DNA of 64,000 nucleotides from Metabacillus schmidteae (lineage in GTDB: Bacteria > Bacillota > Bacilli > Bacillales > Bacillaceae). A program made the translations under genes and the position numbers. The notes under the pieces were generated by a model. It made no database searches. It worked only from the letters and a program-made list of their open reading frames with translations, and had not been told where the DNA came from. The stretch covers positions 748,001 through 812,000 of the forward strand of contig NZ_CAESCH010000001.1 of the NCBI RefSeq assembly GCF_903166545.1. The letters run 5' to 3'. Shown piece by piece: positions 57,465 through 64,000 of the stretch. Positions within the stretch are counted from its first letter, which is position 1; the number at the start of each line of letters is the position of its first letter.

Positions 57465-59003
57465 ATGGAAAACTTTTATGAAAGTATGTACCAATTAGTT
57501 GTAGAAACTTCGACCAATTTACCAAAAGACGTAAGAAGAGCAATTGCTCAAGCAAAGCTAAAGGAAAGTGCCGGGACACGTTCTGCGATGTCATTGGCAA
57601 CTATTGCAAATAATATAAAAATGGCAGATGACAATATTTCTCCGATTTGCCAGGACACAGGTTTACCAACTTTTAAAATAAAGGTGCCTGTTGGTGCAAA
57701 CCAAATTGAAATGACAAAAGACATTAAACGAGCGATTGAACAGGCGACAAAGGATGGAAAACTTCGTCCTAACTCGGTTGATTCGATCACAGGCGGTAAT
57801 AGCGGTGATAACCTTGGGGAAGGTACACCTGTTATTAAATTTGAACAATGGGAAAAAGATTATATTGATGCCCGCCTCATTTTAAAAGGTGGCGGCTGTG
57901 AAAATAAAAATATCCAATACAGCCTTCCGTGTGAACTTGAAGGCTTAGGAAAAGCAGGTCGTGACTTAGATGGTATTCGTAAATGTATTATGCACTCCGT
58001 CTACCAAGCACAAGGACAAGGCTGTAGTGCAGGATTCATTGGAGTCGGTATTGGCGGCGATCGCACAAGCGGATACGAGCTTGCTAAGAATCAACTTTTC
58101 AGACGTGTAGATGATGTGAATGAGCACGAAGAGCTGCGCCAACTGGAAGACTACGTAATGGAACATGCAAACGAACTAGGAATTGGAACAATGGGATTTG
58201 GCGGAGAAACAACACTACTTGGATGTAAAGTGGGTGTCATAAACCGTATTCCAGCAAGCTTCTTCGTATCTGTTGCTTATAATTGCTGGGCATATCGCCG
58301 TTTAGGTGTATACATCAATCCTGAAAGTGGTTCAATTAATGAGTGGCTATACCAAGATGGTGATGACATCGATTTTTCACAAGATGAAGTAGCTGCAACT
58401 GAAGAACAAGCTTCAGAATCAAGAGAAGTCGTTCTTGAAGCACCGATTACAGAAGAAAAAATTAGAGACCTAAAGGTTGGAGATGTGGTTCGTATAAACG
58501 GAATGATGTACACAGGTCGTGATGCGATCCATAAGTATCTCTCAGAAAATGACTCTCCAGTTGATTTAAATGGACAAATTATTTATCACTGTGGACCTGT
58601 TATGCTAAAAGACGAAGAGGGCAACTATCATGTCAAAGCAGCAGGCCCGACAACAAGTATTCGTGAAGAGCCATATCAAGGCGATATCATGAAACGTTTT
58701 GGCATTCGCGCTGTCATCGGAAAAGGTGGTATGGGTCCAAAAACGTTAAAAGCATTAGAAGAGCATGGCGGAGTTTATTTGAACGCAATTGGTGGAGCTG
58801 CACAATATTATGCAGATTGCATTAAATCTGTTGAAGGTGTTGATCTGATGCAATTTGGTATCCCGGAAGCAATGTGGCACTTAAAAGTTGAAGGCTTTAC
58901 AGCTGTTGTCACAATGGATTCACACGGAAACAGTCTGCATGCTGATATCGATAAAAGTTCACTGGAAAAACTGGCGAATTTCAAAGAACCAGTCTTTAAA
59001 TAA
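57465..59003 (+). CDS. fumarate hydratase, class I ([4Fe-4S])
   Basis: About 512 residues, alpha and beta domains fused. It hydrates fumarate to malate in the TCA cycle using a labile iron-sulfur cluster. Cluster cysteines are visible in CQDTGLPTFK (residue ~60), KGGGCENKN and the CKVG region (TTLLGCKVG); the beta domain has TGRDAIHKYL and IGKGGMGPKTLKALEEHGGVY. The ATG at 57465 follows GGGGGGAAAT; the frame from 57435 is an extension. Bacillus normally relies on class II FumC, so this may be an extra isozyme; tartrate dehydratase is a less likely alternative. Confidence 0.88.
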   Translation: MENFYESMYQLVVETSTNLPKDVRRAIAQAKLKESAGTRSAMSLATIANNIKMADDNISPICQDTGLPTFKIKVPVGANQIEMTKDIKRAIEQATKDGKLRPNSVDSITGGNSGDNLGEGTPVIKFEQWEKDYIDARLILKGGGCENKNIQYSLPCELEGLGKAGRDLDGIRKCIMHSVYQAQGQGCSAGFIGVGIGGDRTSGYELAKNQLFRRVDDVNEHEELRQLEDYVMEHANELGIGTMGFGGETTLLGCKVGVINRIPASFFVSVAYNCWAYRRLGVYINPESGSINEWLYQDGDDIDFSQDEVAATEEQASESREVVLEAPITEEKIRDLKVGDVVRINGMMYTGRDAIHKYLSENDSPVDLNGQIIYHCGPVMLKDEEGNYHVKAAGPTTSIREEPYQGDIMKRFGIRAVIGKGGMGPKTLKALEEHGGVYLNAIGGAAQYYADCIKSVEGVDLMQFGIPEAMWHLKVEGFTAVVTMDSHGNSLHADIDKSSLEKLANFKEPVFK

Positions 59004-59018
59004 ACGTTTAAATAGAAG

Positions 59019-59049
59019 GAAGACCTGCAAAACTGCGGGTCTTCTTTTG
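59019..59049 (+). terminator. terminator of the fumarase gene
   Basis: GAAGACCTGC pairs with GCGGGTCTTC around AAAACT, followed by TTTTG. Confidence 0.85.
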
Positions 59050-59217
59050 TTTGAGTCAGGCAATTTGTGTGTTATCTGTAATTTTGAGACGTTCATCTTC
59101 GATTAGACTTTTTTCGACGAAATTCGACCAAGTTCCTGTCTGGAATTTTTTCTCAGTATTGAATTTCTCTCTTAAACAACACTATAACTAATTATGTGAA
59201 ATAAGGAGAGAACTGTC

Positions 59218-60018
59218 ATGAAAAAATGGTCTATGCTTTTGACTCTTTTTTGTCTTCTTTTTTTATCAATAAATACAGTACAAGCCGTATCAAATAAGCC
59301 CATTCACTGGGGATTTAAAAAGAGTCAAAATCACGAGCCGGCTTCAGCGGGGAAGGAATTAGACGAGCTTCTTGCTAAATATGGATCCTTTTATATGGGT
59401 GATACGTCAAAAAAGGAAATCTATTTAACATTTGATAATGGATATGAAAATGGGTATACAGAAAAAGTGTTGGATGTGTTAAAAGAACGGAAGGTACCGG
59501 CAACCTTTTTTATAACGGGACATTACCTGGATACGGAAGCTGACTTAGTCAAGCGAATGGTCGATGAAGGGCATATCGTTGGAAATCACTCATGGTATCA
59601 TCCGGATTTAACAACTCAAAGTGATGCTGAGTTAAAAAAAGAATTGGAATCTGTCCGAATTAAAGTAGAAGAACTAACAGATCAAAAAGGGATGAGCTAT
59701 CTTCGGCCGCCACGCGGTATTTTTAGTGAAAGAGTACTTAAGGATGCAAAAGAGCTTGGTTACACATCCGTTTTTTGGTCATTAGCTTTTGTTGATTGGA
59801 AAGTAAATGATCAAAAAGGCTGGCGATATTCTTATGACAATATCATGAAGCAAATTCATCCGGGATCCATTTTACTACTCCATACCGTATCAAAGGATAA
59901 TGCTGAGGCATTAGATAATGCCATTGTGGAATTAAGAAAACAAGGCTACACTTTTAAAAGCCTTGATGATTTAATGCTCAGTAGAATGATTGATCATCCT
60001 TATCTTATTTCCCTTTGA
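59218..60018 (+). CDS. pdaA: polysaccharide deacetylase, delta-lactam-forming
   Basis: 266 residues. A signal peptide ends near VQA-VS. The NodB-type core shows TFDNGYENGYT (catalytic Asp), GNHSWYHPDL (zinc-binding His pair in the HSWYH block) and LRPPRGIFS. In spore formers PdaA removes the acetyl group from N-acetylmuramic acid so that muramic delta-lactam can form in spore cortex. GGAGAG lies 8 bp before the ATG. In B. subtilis it is expressed in the forespore under sigma-G; no certain sigma-G promoter was seen here. The terminator starts at its last codons. Confidence 0.92.
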   Translation: MKKWSMLLTLFCLLFLSINTVQAVSNKPIHWGFKKSQNHEPASAGKELDELLAKYGSFYMGDTSKKEIYLTFDNGYENGYTEKVLDVLKERKVPATFFITGHYLDTEADLVKRMVDEGHIVGNHSWYHPDLTTQSDAELKKELESVRIKVEELTDQKGMSYLRPPRGIFSERVLKDAKELGYTSVFWSLAFVDWKVNDQKGWRYSYDNIMKQIHPGSILLLHTVSKDNAEALDNAIVELRKQGYTFKSLDDLMLSRMIDHPYLISL

Positions 60019-60036
60019 GTTTTCATTCAAAGGGTT
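60011..60036 (+). terminator. terminator of pdaA, overlapping the stop codon
   Basis: CCCTTTGA pairs with TCAAAGGG around GTTTTCAT and T6 follows; the TGA stop lies within the first arm. Confidence 0.85.
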
Positions 60037-60107
60037 TTTTCATCTTTACCTAAGAAAAGAGTATGGAATGTTATAATAATAGGAAAAGGTGAAAAGGAAG
60101 AAAAAAT

Positions 60108-60974
60108 ATGTGGATGGAAACGGTCAGATGTAAAGGTCCATACAATTTTGACGCAGTATTGGACAGGTTATCAATGGATCCAATCATATCACTAAATAAA
60201 ATAGAAAAGTCGATAAAAGTTCCAGTAGTTATCAATGACAAGCCAAATGTTATTAAGGTCAAAACAATTGGGACGACACAAGAACCTGCTTTTGAAGTAA
60301 GTGGAAAAGATGAGAACTTAAAAGAAGCAGCACTAAAAAGAATAGAAAGAATCTTTCAATGGGATTTTTCACTTCAAGATGTAGTCATGCATTTTCAACA
60401 GACAAATATTGCTAAGATCTTTGAACAACACAAAGGAACGCCAATTGTGTTAGAATTTGATCTTTATAATTGTTTAGTGAAGTGTATTATTCATCAGCAG
60501 CTGAACCTGGCTTTTGCTCATACATTAACAACAAGATTTGTAAAAAGATTTGGCTATGAGGTAGAGGGTGTTTGGTTTTATCCAAAACCTGAAGTCGTTG
60601 CGGGACTCCAATACGAAGAGCTAAGAGAACTTCAATTTAGCGGGCGAAAGGCAGAATATCTTATTGATATATCCAGGCTTATTGCTGAAGGTAAACTGAA
60701 CTTAGCTGAATTAGGATTTAAATCAGACGAAGAAATTTTAAAAAACCTGATTAATATTCGAGGCATCGGTCCTTGGACAGTACAAAACCTGTTACTCTCA
60801 GGCCTTGGACGACAAAACCTCTTTCCCAAAGCAGATATAGGGATACAACGAGCAATTCAACATCATTTTAATCTTGAAAAAAAACCATCACAATTAGAGA
60901 TGGATCAATATAGTGAACAATGGTCACCTTATTTAAGCTATGCAACATTGTACTTATGGAGAAGCATTGAGTAG
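60108..60974 (+). CDS. yfjP: DNA-3-methyladenine glycosylase, AlkA type
   Basis: 288 residues. The helix-hairpin-helix-GPD motif is clear: [17 protein letters not shown] followed by [12 protein letters not shown], whose Asp is catalytic. An N-terminal AlkA_N-like domain (~1-110) precedes it. It removes alkylated purines from DNA. AAGGAAG lies upstream of the ATG. It lies 17 bp before yfjO and is probably co-transcribed with it; order and size match B. subtilis yfjP. Confidence 0.88.
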   Translation: MWMETVRCKGPYNFDAVLDRLSMDPIISLNKIEKSIKVPVVINDKPNVIKVKTIGTTQEPAFEVSGKDENLKEAALKRIERIFQWDFSLQDVVMHFQQTNIAKIFEQHKGTPIVLEFDLYNCLVKCIIHQQLNLAFAHTLTTRFVKRFGYEVEGVWFYPKPEVVAGLQYEELRELQFSGRKAEYLIDISRLIAEGKLNLAELGFKSDEEILKNLINIRGIGPWTVQNLLLSGLGRQNLFPKADIGIQRAIQHHFNLEKKPSQLEMDQYSEQWSPYLSYATLYLWRSIE

Positions 60975-60991
60975 AAACGGAGAGTATATCG

Positions 60992-62383
60992 ATGAAAGAA
61001 AAGAAGCAGCAGGAAAGTAATATTAAAATTTCGAAAGGACAAACCTTTCCGCTTACGATCAAACGACTGGGGATTAACGGAGAAGGTGTAGGCTATTTTA
61101 AAAGACAAGTCGTATTTGTCCCTGGTGCATTACCTGGAGAGGAAGTCTTGGTTGAAGCAACGAAAATCTCACCAAAGTTTGCAGAAGGAAAGGTAAAAAC
61201 ACTTCGAAAGTCTTCACCTTTCCGTGTAAAACCGCCTTGTCCGATTTATGAGGAATGCGGAGGCTGTCAGCTTCAGCATTTGGCTTATGATCAACAGCTA
61301 AAGGAAAAACGGGATATTGTCATTCAATCATTGGAACGTCATACGAAATTAAAGGTAAACCAACTTGATATACGTCCAACGATTGGCATGGAAGAGCCGT
61401 GGAATTACCGTAACAAAAGTCAATTCCAAGTAGGGCAGCAAAAAGGAAAAGTCATTGCAGGTCTATATGGACTTGATTCACACCGTTTAGTTCCAATCCA
61501 AAACTGTATGGTTCAGCACCCTTTAACAAATAAGGTTTCTGAGGGAGTTAAACAGATCTTAGAGGATTTTCAAGTTCCTATTTATGATGAACGAAAAAGA
61601 AAAGGGATTGTACGAACAATCGTGACACGTGCCGGTTTCCAAACTGGTGAAGTACAGGTTGTGTTAATTACAACACAAAAAGAGGTCCCACGTAAAAAGT
61701 TAATAATGGCAGAAATACAAAAGCGATTTCCTGAAGTTAAATCACTCGTGCAAAACATAAACGGAAACAAAACATCTCTCATTTTTGGAGAAAAAACACT
61801 TCATCTAAGCGGGGAAGAAGTGATTCAGGAAACACTAGGTGATTTAAGTTTTGAGCTATCTGCAAGAGCATTTTTTCAATTAAATCCAGTTCAAACGGTC
61901 AAGCTTTATGATGAAGTCAAAAAAGCAGCCAGCTTAACAGGTCGCGAGAAAATAGCGGATGCCTATTGTGGAGTCGGGACAATTGGGCTATGGCTTGCAA
62001 ATGATGCTAGTGAAGTGCGCGGTATGGATACAATAGAAGCAGCCATTATTGACGCGCAAGAGAATGCGCAAAAACATGGTTTTACAAACACTACTTATGT
62101 TACAGGAACTGCTGAGCATTGGTTGCCTAAATGGGTGGAAGAAGGGTGGAAGCCTGATGTTGTGGTTGTTGACCCACCAAGAACAGGCTGTGACCGTAAG
62201 TTGTTAGATGCGATTAAAAAGGTGAAACCGAAGAAGTTTGTGTATGTGTCTTGTAACCCTAGTACACTTGCGAAGGATATTGATTATTTGAGTAAGGATT
62301 ATAAGGTGGAGTATCTTCAGCCTGTTGATATGTTTCCGCATACGGCGCATGTGGAGTGTGTTGCCAAATTAATATTAAAATAG
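60992..62383 (+). CDS. yfjO: TRAM-domain RNA uracil-C5 methyltransferase, YfjO-like
   Basis: 463 residues. An N-terminal TRAM domain ([13 protein letters not shown]) binds RNA; iron-sulfur cysteines follow in [14 protein letters not shown]; the SAM domain has [12 protein letters not shown] and VDPPRTGCD; the catalytic cysteine is in [12 protein letters not shown]. The class makes 5-methyluridine in rRNA or tRNA. By gene order it matches YfjO; the B. subtilis enzyme proven for 23S rRNA is the paralogue YefA (RlmCD), so the target is uncertain. GGAGAG lies 8 bp before the ATG. Confidence 0.88.
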   Translation: MKEKKQQESNIKISKGQTFPLTIKRLGINGEGVGYFKRQVVFVPGALPGEEVLVEATKISPKFAEGKVKTLRKSSPFRVKPPCPIYEECGGCQLQHLAYDQQLKEKRDIVIQSLERHTKLKVNQLDIRPTIGMEEPWNYRNKSQFQVGQQKGKVIAGLYGLDSHRLVPIQNCMVQHPLTNKVSEGVKQILEDFQVPIYDERKRKGIVRTIVTRAGFQTGEVQVVLITTQKEVPRKKLIMAEIQKRFPEVKSLVQNINGNKTSLIFGEKTLHLSGEEVIQETLGDLSFELSARAFFQLNPVQTVKLYDEVKKAASLTGREKIADAYCGVGTIGLWLANDASEVRGMDTIEAAIIDAQENAQKHGFTNTTYVTGTAEHWLPKWVEEGWKPDVVVVDPPRTGCDRKLLDAIKKVKPKKFVYVSCNPSTLAKDIDYLSKDYKVEYLQPVDMFPHTAHVECVAKLILK

Positions 62384-62551
62384 GTAGAATTAATAACCAA
62401 TTTAAGATGAATGAAGTAAAGATAAAGCAGGAGTTGATTTTTGAACGAATCGTGCACTTTTATGTTTAAGGGGTACCTCAATTCGATATTCTATAAAACT
62501 AATTGGATATAATAATAAAAGTGAGTTTATGTCGTCAAATCAGCTAGTAGG

Positions 62552-62810
62552 AAATCGGTTGGGGGATCAGGTTAAGCATCCTGTCTGTTAAATAGACGGA
62601 AAATCTTCGCTTAATTAGAAAATATTAATAAAATAGCTTATATAGACGGATAGATTCCGCCTATCAAATCGAAAAGCGTAAAAATGGGAGGATTTCGCAT
62701 GCATAATCGGAAAACCTCCCATTAATATACCCCCAAAAAGGCTCTATTTGCATCTAACCGGAAAACCTCCACTTATTTTACTTCTGATGATTACTTAATT
62801 ACGGATAAGG
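62552..62810. repeat. long dispersed intergenic repeat, copy B
   Basis: Homologous to 38305-38545. Four units (TAGACGGA..., TAGACGGA..., TAATCGGA..., TAACCGGA...) start at 62593, 62643, 62704 and 62755, spaced 50, 61 and 51 bp. Like copy A it lies between convergent genes (yfjO and the ABC-F gene). The remainder of the 489-bp gap 62384-62872 holds a terminator and no gene. Confidence 0.8.
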
Positions 62811-62820
62811 CTTCCTACAT

Positions 62821-62863
62821 AAAAGGGGTACCCAAATAGTTTTTTAATCTTTGGGTACCCTTT
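62821..62863 (-). terminator. terminator of the ABC-F gene
   Basis: AAAGGGTACCCAAA pairs with TTTGGGTACCCCTTT on the minus strand and is followed by TATGT; nearly symmetrical, so it may also act on the plus strand. Confidence 0.75.
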
Positions 62864-62872
62864 AATCTTTAT

Positions 62873-64000
62873 TTAAAACACTTTTGTCGTCCAATCTTCA
62901 CAATTCCAAACTTCAGTCGCAATTTCACGATAGAATTCAGGTTCGTGGGAAACCATTAAGATACTTCCGCGATATGCCTTTAAAGCACGCTTCAACTCTT
63001 CTTTTGCTTCAACATCCAAGTGATTGGTAGGTTCGTCTAGAATTAGTAAGTTCGTTTCTGTGTTTAGTATTTTACACAATCTAACTTTGGCTTTTTCGCC
63101 GCCAGAGAGAACTTCGATCTTACTTTCAATATGTTTCGTCGTTAATCCGCATTTTGCAAGAGCAGCCCTCACTTCAGCTTGATTCATACCTGGGAACTCA
63201 CTCCAAATCTCTTCAATACAAGTGTTGTAGTTGGACTCTTTAACTTCCTGCTCGAAGTAACCGATGTATTGATGTTCACCCCGTTCCACTTTACCTGAAA
63301 TGGGATTAATCAACCCAAGAATACTTTTTAAAAGAGTAGACTTACCAATACCGTTTGCACCAACGAATGCAATTTTTTGTCCGCGTTCCATTTTCAAATT
63401 CAAAGGGCGGGAAAGTGGTTCATTGTAACCAATAACAAGATCTTCAGCCGTGAAAATCCAGCGACTAGCTGCACGAGCTTCTTTGAAGTTAAACTCTGGT
63501 TTTGGCTTCTCTTTCCCCAATTCTATTATTTCCATTTTATCGAGCTTCTTCTGACGAGACATCGCCATATTACGAGTCGCAACACTTGCCTTGTTACGCG
63601 CAACGAAATCCTTCAGATCTGCAATTTCTTGTTGTTGACGCTTGTAAGCAGACTCCAGCTGCTGCTTCTTCATTTCATAAATATTTAAGAAGTTATCATA
63701 GTCACCAACATAGCGATTCAACTCTTGATTTTCCATGTGATAGATCAAGTTAACAACATTGTTTAAGAATGGAATATCATGTGAAATCAAGATAAATGCA
63801 TTCTCATATTCCTGTAAATAGCGCTTCAACCATTCGATATGCTGTTCATCCAAATAGTTCGTAGGCTCGTCTAGTAATAGGATTTCAGGCTTTTCCAGCA
63901 AAAGCTTAGCTAGTAAAACCTTCGTACGTTGCCCACCGCTAAGATCATTAACATCCCGATCGAGTCCAACCGCGTCTAATCCCAGACCCCGAGCAACTTC
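62873..64000 (-). CDS. yfmM: ABC-F family ATPase, YfmM-like, 5' end outside the window
   Basis: At least 375 residues; the frame stays open to base 64000, so the N-terminal third is missing. The first signature LSGGQRTKVLLAKLLLEKP and Walker B ILLLDEPTNYLD are at the window edge; the second domain has Walker A GANGIGKST, signature LSGGEKAKVRL and LLILDEPTNHLD. The linker (RNMAMSRQKKLDKME) is the ribosomal tRNA-contact region. The C-terminal NCEDWTTKVF closely resembles B. subtilis YfmM as I recall it. Confidence 0.88.
   Translation of the reverse strand, partial: EVARGLGLDAVGLDRDVNDLSGGQRTKVLLAKLLLEKPEILLLDEPTNYLDEQHIEWLKRYLQEYENAFILISHDIPFLNNVVNLIYHMENQELNRYVGDYDNFLNIYEMKKQQLESAYKRQQQEIADLKDFVARNKASVATRNMAMSRQKKLDKMEIIELGKEKPKPEFNFKEARAASRWIFTAEDLVIGYNEPLSRPLNLKMERGQKIAFVGANGIGKSTLLKSILGLINPISGKVERGEHQYIGYFEQEVKESNYNTCIEEIWSEFPGMNQAEVRAALAKCGLTTKHIESKIEVLSGGEKAKVRLCKILNTETNLLILDEPTNHLDVEAKEELKRALKAYRGSILMVSHEPEFYREIATEVWNCEDWTTKVF

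Noticed and set aside
59155..59190. Sigma-G promoter before pdaA (GAATT ... CACTATA)
   Set aside because: The spacer is ~14 bp, too short for the usual sigma-G arrangement; not listed as a promoter.

Overview
The window comes from a low-GC, endospore-forming Bacillaceae chromosome (Bacillus/Metabacillus type). The signs are strong AGGAGG-type ribosome binding sites with some GTG/TTG starts, a sporulation deacetylase (pdaA), small basic spore-type ORFs, two sigma-B promoters, and long gene collinearity with the yfm-yfl-yfk-yfj segment of Bacillus subtilis. No rRNA, tRNA, CRISPR array or prophage was seen. Accessory DNA is limited to two insertion sequences (IS1182-type and IS3-type) and several dispersed intergenic repeats.

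Layout. 1-2943: end of a sugar-type ABC importer (binding protein, double ATPase, permease). 3113-6437: a LytTR regulator fused to a dead ABC domain, an ABC-2 exporter pair and a thioredoxin-fold protein. 6838-9348: polar amino-acid ABC importer. 9644-12133: aspartokinase III and a PfkB sugar kinase. 12187-14968: two small proteins, then a cassette of two tandem-DUF2294 (YbcI-like) proteins flanking a helical protein. 15056-18337: a 3D-domain cell-wall protein, an Fsr-type efflux protein and a CBO0543-type membrane protein. 18606-24485: heterodimeric ABC exporter, AgcS symporter and a small basic protein. 24536-27792: a YtrA-like GntR repressor, ATPase and permease operon with a visible operator. 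28002-31913: ABC-F protein YfmR, a formyl-THF cyclo-ligase-like protein and bacterial NO synthase.

32205-38176: IS1182-type element, yflJ-like small gene, MFS protein, yflB-like gene, a lipoprotein and an alpha/beta hydrolase. 38577-44115: a five-gene Opp-type importer with a CcpA cre site, which suggests an oligosaccharide rather than a peptide substrate. 44645-52809: the general-stress/envelope block yfkM-yfkK-yfkJ-yfkI-yfkH-yfkF-osmC-chaA-yczE-like-yfkD, with a consensus sigma-B promoter before yfkM and a good one before chaA. 52839-54855: an unusually long IS3-type element with an extra opposite-strand ORF between its transposase and right end; it splits the convergent yfkD/yfkC terminator. 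54865-62383: yfkC, yfkAB, yfjT, class I fumarase, pdaA, yfjP and yfjO. 62873-64000: ABC-F protein YfmM-like, running off the window.

The points most worth following are: (i) a roughly 250-bp intergenic repeat present twice (38.3 and 62.6 kb), each copy with four regularly spaced CGGA...TCCG units and each between convergent genes; (ii) the passenger-like ORF in the IS3 element, which has a strong Shine-Dalgarno followed by ACG; (iii) the DUF2294 cassette; (iv) the ABC-LytTR fusion next to an exporter; (v) GC-rich palindromic repeats with a compensatory change, one sitting inside the sigma-B leader of yfkM. Gene symbols are by recognition and gene order; nothing was searched against a database.
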